The position numbers and the translations under genes are program-made. Of a stretch of DNA of 64,000 bases, positions 60,234 to 64,000 are shown piece by piece. The DNA comes from Bacteroidales bacterium (GTDB taxonomy: Bacteria > Bacteroidota > Bacteroidia > Bacteroidales > F082): assembly GCA_017394865.1 (NCBI GenBank), contig JAFPWT010000011.1, forward strand, positions 62,001 to 126,000, in the 5' to 3' direction. How positions within the stretch are numbered: the stretch's first letter is position 1; the number at the start of each line of letters is the position of its first letter. A model generated the notes under the pieces. It did no database searches, was not told the DNA's origin, and saw only the letters and a list, made by a program, of their open reading frames with translations.

Positions 60234-61082
60234 TTATTTGGCTTCGCCAGAGATAATTATCTTGGTGCCGTTAGGAGCTTCTACAGCAACAGAAGTGCCG
60301 GTGATATGAATGGCGTGATAGTTGCCTTCAGCGTCTTTGGTGACAAGCACGTCGTCGTAACGGGCACTGGCGTTGCAGTCGATTTTATTGTAATCGGTGC
60401 AAGCGGGAACTTCCGGATCCTCATAGAGCATTTGGAAGAGGCCAGCGAGATTGGAGGCGGTTTCAACGGCTTCGAACCAATCTTCACTGTCGTTTTCAAT
60501 CACGTAGAGGGCGCAACCTTCAGCAGGATAAATGTGTACGAAAGGTGATTTCCAGTTGTTTGCCTGCATTTCAAGGCCATAAGCGGAAAGGTCTTCAACA
60601 GTATGACCCCACTTTGTCCATTCGATAGAAGTGACTTCGAGGGCTTCTTCCTTGTTGATGTCAATTTTGAAGCTGGTTGAGTTGGAAAAGCCGTCGACGT
60701 CGGTCACGGTGGCGGTGATTTCGGCTGAACCGATGAGGTCCTTTCCTGCAGGTTCAAAAGAGATATAGTCTTCGAAAACGAATTCGGTGCCGTCGATCAA
60801 GGTGTCGTAAATGACACTGGGTTCTTCGGTTTCATCGCCGCTTGTAATAGCGCAAGTGACAACGAATTTGGCCAGTTCGGCTTGGGTGTTGACGTTAGAG
60901 GCAGCGCGGAAGCCATAAAGACCGAGTTCGTTGAGGTCAAGGACATCACCGTTTTGCAGGTAACCGTCTTCAGTGAGAATTTCGATGGACGGTTGCACTT
61001 CCTGAATGATTTCTTCGGGATCGCAGCTTGCAAAGAAAGCAACGCTGACGAGGCACACGAGTGCCAAAGCTAATTTCTTCAT
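60234..61082 (-). CDS. Lipoprotein of unknown function
   Basis: A 282-residue lipoprotein (signal ending FASC, Cys20). The mature part looks beta-rich, with an immunoglobulin-like N-terminal half (EITATVTDVDGFSNSTSFKIDINKEEAL) and a C-terminal half with several conserved-looking Trp residues (WTKWGHTVED, NNWKSPF). No catalytic motif was recognised. It is acidic overall. It stands alone between the terminator at 60181 and the ferredoxin terminator at 61202. Confidence 0.65.
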   Translation of the reverse strand: MKKLALALVCLVSVAFFASCDPEEIIQEVQPSIEILTEDGYLQNGDVLDLNELGLYGFRAASNVNTQAELAKFVVTCAITSGDETEEPSVIYDTLIDGTEFVFEDYISFEPAGKDLIGSAEITATVTDVDGFSNSTSFKIDINKEEALEVTSIEWTKWGHTVEDLSAYGLEMQANNWKSPFVHIYPAEGCALYVIENDSEDWFEAVETASNLAGLFQMLYEDPEVPACTDYNKIDCNASARYDDVLVTKDAEGNYHAIHITGTSVAVEAPNGTKIIISGEAK

Positions 61083-61201
61083 TGTTTGATTTGTTTAGGT
61101 TAATAAAATGAATTTAGTGTTTTTCGTTTTTGTGTTTTTAAAAAGACGGGGCAAATATATCAAATAATTTGCCAAAAAAGCGTGTTTTGGTTGAAAAAAT
61201 G

Positions 61202-61230
61202 AAAAAAGCCTGCAAAAACAGGCTTTTTTT
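61202..61230 (-). terminator. Intrinsic terminator after ferredoxin
   Basis: AGCCTG (61207-61212) pairs with CAGGCT (61219-61224), flanked by A and T tracts, so it works in either direction. It lies 29 bp after the ferredoxin stop. Confidence 0.8.
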
Positions 61231-61258
61231 CATTAAATGCGGAAAATGCACTTAATAT

Positions 61259-61426
61259 TTAGTCCTCAACGATAGCATCGTTCGGGCAAGCGCCGGCGCA
61301 GGTGCCGCAACCAACGCAAGAATCAGCGTCGATGACGTAGATGCTACCTTCTGAAATAGCGCCAACCGGGCATTCGTCGATGCAGGTGCCGCAAGCAATG
61401 CATTTGTCTGTGATTTTGTAAGCCAT
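61259..61426 (-). CDS. 2[4Fe-4S] ferredoxin
   Basis: A 55-residue clostridial-type ferredoxin with two C-x2-C-x2-C-x3-CP clusters: [12 protein letters not shown] at 9-20 and [12 protein letters not shown] at 37-48. The ends are MAYKITDK and NDAIVED. It carries low-potential electrons. The divergent korA/korB genes encode a ferredoxin-reducing 2-oxoacid oxidoreductase, its obvious partner. It is too short for usual ORF cut-offs but unmistakable. Confidence 0.95.
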   Translation of the reverse strand: MAYKITDKCIACGTCIDECPVGAISEGSIYVIDADSCVGCGTCAGACPNDAIVED

Positions 61427-61467
61427 GATTTTTAAGTTTTAAAGTTAGTTTTCTTTGTTTGAGCATG

Positions 61468-61475
61468 CAAATATA
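61468..61475 (-). promoter_or_regulatory. Predicted -7 box (TATATTTG) of the ferredoxin gene
   Basis: Exact TAnnTTTG match on the minus strand, 41 bp upstream of the ferredoxin ATG. Confidence 0.5.
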
Positions 61476-61583
61476 CTGGTTTGTTTGTTATCCGAACAGG
61501 ACTTTGTGCAATTTAGAAATAGTCTAAAAAACGATTTAAAAAGTTTTTCTTTTTTTTAATTAGGTTATGCCGATTAAATGACG

Positions 61584-61591
61584 TACCTTTG
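61584..61591 (+). promoter_or_regulatory. Predicted -7 box (TACCTTTG) of korAB
   Basis: Exact TAnnTTTG match 61 bp before the korA ATG. The AT-rich leader between them shows no obvious hairpin. Confidence 0.5.
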
Positions 61592-61652
61592 CAGCCTCAA
61601 AAAGGATACCAGATTAATTCTTTAAATATTGAATTTTTAAATCTTAATAGTT

Positions 61653-63494
61653 ATGACAGGAAAAAGTAAAGTTGTAGCCCTTGAGCATGTCGTGATCCGC
61701 TTTGCGGGCGACTCGGGCGATGGTATGCAACTTACCGGAAATCTTTTCTCCGACTCAACGGCATTCGCCGGAAACGATTTCGCCACCTTCCCGGACTATC
61801 CTGCTGAGATCCGTCCCCCGCAAGGGACCGTTGCCGGTGTGTCAGGGTTCCAGGTGCACTTCGGACACAAACCGATCCACTCCACAGGAGACCTCTGCGA
61901 CGTCCTCGTGGCCATGAACCCGGCTTCCATCAAAGCCAACATGCGCTGGCTCCGCCCCGGCACCATCATCATCATCGACACCGACTCCATCACCGAGAAA
62001 GCACTGGAGAAGGCCGGTTACGAAGATGACCCCACCGTGGACGGCACCCTCGCCGACTACCAAGTGGTGAAAGCCCCGATCTCGGAACTCACCAAGGAAG
62101 CACTGAAAGACTTCGGCATGGACAACAAGTCGATGCTGAAATCCAAAAACATGTTCGCCCTCGGTATCGTGATGTACCTCTTCAACCGCGAGCTGGACAC
62201 CGTCTACGCCTACTTCGAGACCAAGTTCAAAGGCAAAGACCAAGTGATCAAAGCCAACCGCACCGTCCTCGACGCCGGTTACCACTACGCCGACACTTGG
62301 GAGCTCTTTACCAATACCTATAAGGTGGAAGCCGCCAATCTTGAAAAGGGCAAGTACCGCAACATCACGGGCAACACCGCCGCTGCATGGGGCCTCATGG
62401 CCGCCTCCGAGAAGTCGGGTCGCCCGCTGTTCCTCGGTTCGTATCCTATCACCCCTGCCACTGACATTCTGGCAGAACTGACAAAATATAAGAACTTGAA
62501 CGTGAAGGCCTATCAGGCTGAAGACGAAATTGCCGGCATCATGTCGTCGATTGGCGCCGCCTACACTGGCTGCCTCGCCGTCACCACCACCTCAGGCCCC
62601 GGCCTCTCGCTGAAGAGTGAAGCCATGGGTCTCGCCGTCATGACGGAGCTCCCGCTCGTCATCATCGACGTGCAACGTGGCGGCCCGTCCACAGGTCTTC
62701 CCACCAAGTTCGAGCAGAGCGACCTGCTGCAGGCCCTCTATGGCCGTAACGGTGATGCTCCTTTGATCGTCATCGCCGCCCGCGGCTCCGCGCAGTGCTT
62801 CTACGCTGCCTTCGAAGCCGCCCGTCTCGCCCTCGAGCACATGACCCCCGTCATCCTCCTCAGCGACGGCTCCCTCGGCAACGGCTCCGAAGTGTTCCGC
62901 ATCCCCAAGATGGCCGACCTGCCAACCATCACACCTCCGCTGGCCAAAGCCAACGACCCCGAATACATGCCGTTCCGCCGCGACGAGAAATGGCTCCGCC
63001 GCGAATGGGCCATCCCGGGAACCCCCGGCCTGCGTCACCGCGTAGGCGGCCTGGAAAAGGAAGATGGCAAGGGTAACCTCTCCACCAATCCTGAGAACCA
63101 CCAACGTATGACCGAACTCCGTGAGGAGAAAGTGATGCGCGTTGCCGACGACATCCCGATGCAGGAGATCTACGGTGACCCGAATGCCGACCTCCTCGTC
63201 GTCAGCTGGGGTGGCACCTTCGGCGTCATCCGTACCGCCGTCGAGAACCTCATGGAACAAGGCAAGAGCATCGCTCATGCCCACTTCGACTACATCATGC
63301 CGCTGCCTAAAAACACTGAGGAAGTGCTGCAAGGTCACAAGAAGATGGTGGTCTGCGAAATTAACCGCGGCCAGTTCGCCAAGTACCTCCGCATGAACTT
63401 CCCGGAATACAAGTGTGAGCAATTTAATAAGGTGATGGGTCTGCCGTTCACCATCAACGAACTGGAGACCAAGTTTAACGACCTCTTAAAATAA
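61653..63494 (+). CDS. korA: 2-oxoacid:ferredoxin oxidoreductase, alpha subunit with fused gamma domain
   Basis: A 613-residue protein. The N-terminal gamma-type domain (about 10-190) has [18 protein letters not shown] and [19 protein letters not shown]. The pyrimidine-binding alpha domain (about 210-470) has [35 protein letters not shown] and [14 protein letters not shown], followed by the C-terminal transketolase-like domain. This gamma-alpha fusion with a separate beta subunit is the 2-oxoglutarate (KorAB) type. It oxidises a 2-oxoacid with CoA to acyl-CoA and reduces ferredoxin. The exact 2-oxoacid is inferred. Confidence 0.9.
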   Translation: MTGKSKVVALEHVVIRFAGDSGDGMQLTGNLFSDSTAFAGNDFATFPDYPAEIRPPQGTVAGVSGFQVHFGHKPIHSTGDLCDVLVAMNPASIKANMRWLRPGTIIIIDTDSITEKALEKAGYEDDPTVDGTLADYQVVKAPISELTKEALKDFGMDNKSMLKSKNMFALGIVMYLFNRELDTVYAYFETKFKGKDQVIKANRTVLDAGYHYADTWELFTNTYKVEAANLEKGKYRNITGNTAAAWGLMAASEKSGRPLFLGSYPITPATDILAELTKYKNLNVKAYQAEDEIAGIMSSIGAAYTGCLAVTTTSGPGLSLKSEAMGLAVMTELPLVIIDVQRGGPSTGLPTKFEQSDLLQALYGRNGDAPLIVIAARGSAQCFYAAFEAARLALEHMTPVILLSDGSLGNGSEVFRIPKMADLPTITPPLAKANDPEYMPFRRDEKWLRREWAIPGTPGLRHRVGGLEKEDGKGNLSTNPENHQRMTELREEKVMRVADDIPMQEIYGDPNADLLVVSWGGTFGVIRTAVENLMEQGKSIAHAHFDYIMPLPKNTEEVLQGHKKMVVCEINRGQFAKYLRMNFPEYKCEQFNKVMGLPFTINELETKFNDLLK

Positions 63495-63501
63495 TACGAC
63501 C

Positions 63502-64000
63502 ATGGAAAATCAGAATATCGAACAAGAAGTCATGCTGACTAAAGAGGATTTTGCAAGTGACCAGGTGGTGAAATGGTGCCCCGGCTGCGGCGACCATGCC
63601 ATCCTGAAGGCCATGCAAGACGTATTTCCCAAGTTGGGCGTTAAGAAAGAAGACATCGTGGTGGTGTCCGGCATCGGATGCTCCTCGCGCTTCCCTTATT
63701 ATATGAACACCTACGGCTTCCACAGCATCCACGGTCGTGCCGCTGCTTGCGCCACTGGCGTGAAGCTGGCCAACCCGAAGCTGAGCGTTTGGATGATCAC
63801 TGGCGACGGTGACTGCACCGCCATCGGTGGTAACCACTTCATCCACGCCTGCCGCCGTAACATCGACATCAACCTGGTGCTCTTCAACAACCGCATCTAC
63901 GGTATGACCAAGGGCCAGTTCTCTCCCTGCACCTTCCGTGGCACCAAGACCAAGACCTCACCGCAAGGCACCTACGAGGATCCGTTCAATCCTGGTGAAC
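63502..64000 (+). CDS. korB: 2-oxoacid:ferredoxin oxidoreductase, beta subunit (partial at window end)
   Basis: The first 166 codons are present; the gene runs off the window. It shows [16 protein letters not shown], where the two Cys bind the Fe-S cluster, then [29 protein letters not shown] and the thiamine-pyrophosphate motif [20 protein letters not shown]. It binds TPP and the [4Fe-4S] cluster that passes electrons to ferredoxin. It starts 7 bp after korA. Confidence 0.92.
   Translation, partial: MENQNIEQEVMLTKEDFASDQVVKWCPGCGDHAILKAMQDVFPKLGVKKEDIVVVSGIGCSSRFPYYMNTYGFHSIHGRAAACATGVKLANPKLSVWMITGDGDCTAIGGNHFIHACRRNIDINLVLFNNRIYGMTKGQFSPCTFRGTKTKTSPQGTYEDPFNPGE

Noticed and set aside
1-64000. 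CRISPR array, prophage, integrase or insertion sequence
   Set aside because: No regularly spaced identical repeats of 24-40 bp and no transposase, integrase or phage structural gene was recognised in any frame.

Overview
The window is chromosomal DNA from a member of the phylum Bacteroidota, most likely an uncultured anaerobic Bacteroidales. The evidence for this is: many genes preceded by the Bacteroidetes promoter (-33 TTTG, -7 TAnnTTTG, nearly always TATCTTTG or TATTTTTG) with almost no Shine-Dalgarno sequences; short SxxC/AAC lipoboxes; a type IX secretion (type B) C-terminal sorting domain; DUF2723, DUF6089, Skp/OmpH pairs and a glycine-lipid-type acyltransferase pair; and a ferredoxin-linked 2-oxoacid oxidoreductase, which points to anaerobic metabolism. 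No phage, integrase, insertion sequence or CRISPR array was seen.

Layout. 1-700 (minus): start of the division/cell-wall cluster (rsmH fragment, mraZ) with a candidate MraZ operator. 0.9-3.7 kb (plus): a lipid acyltransferase pair resembling GlsA/GlsB, the ribosome-assembly GTPase EngB and a small membrane protein. 3.7-13.1 kb: mutS2, cutC, a GH2 beta-mannosidase lipoprotein, lgt and a large DUF2723 membrane protein. 13.2-17.9 kb: tRNA-Gln(UUG) followed by rimP-nusA-infB. 17.9-22.2 kb: a PAP2 phosphatase and transglutaminase-like lipoprotein pair, then a divergent surface lipoprotein. 22.2-27.3 kb (minus): the overlapping operon spoT-fur-purA-ATP-grasp. 27.4-30.7 kb: a T9SS cargo protein and an acyltransferase-3 membrane enzyme. 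30.7-31.7 kb: gapA. 32-35.8 kb: an accessory stretch with an AraC-type regulator, a small protein with a sorting-like tail and a large lipoprotein, framed by phased repeats and ending in a cluster of palindromes. 36-40.2 kb: an unusual PPDK-like protein. 40.2-44.9 kb: an HTH remnant, a DUF2130 protein, lepA and dprA. 45-52.7 kb: rsgA, a stand-alone ACT-like domain, nadK, a DUF6089 protein, uppS, bamA and two skp/ompH genes, i.e. the outer-membrane biogenesis block. 52.8-60.2 kb: an eight-gene unit bounded by strong terminators that contains a VTC-type polyphosphate polymerase domain protein, a DUF4956 membrane protein, a DUF2490 protein, a protein kinase fused to an AAA+ ATPase, a YbjN-like protein and a GH2 hydrolase. 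60.2-64 kb: a lipoprotein, a 2[4Fe-4S] ferredoxin and the divergent korA/korB genes (korB runs off the end).

Most of the window is conserved housekeeping DNA. The least explained parts are the VTC/kinase-AAA unit (52.8-60.2 kb), the AraC-linked surface-protein locus with its phased repeats and leader terminator (31.8-35.8 kb), and the PPDK-like protein with a roughly 870-residue N-terminal extension. All calls come from reading the sequence; no database search was run.
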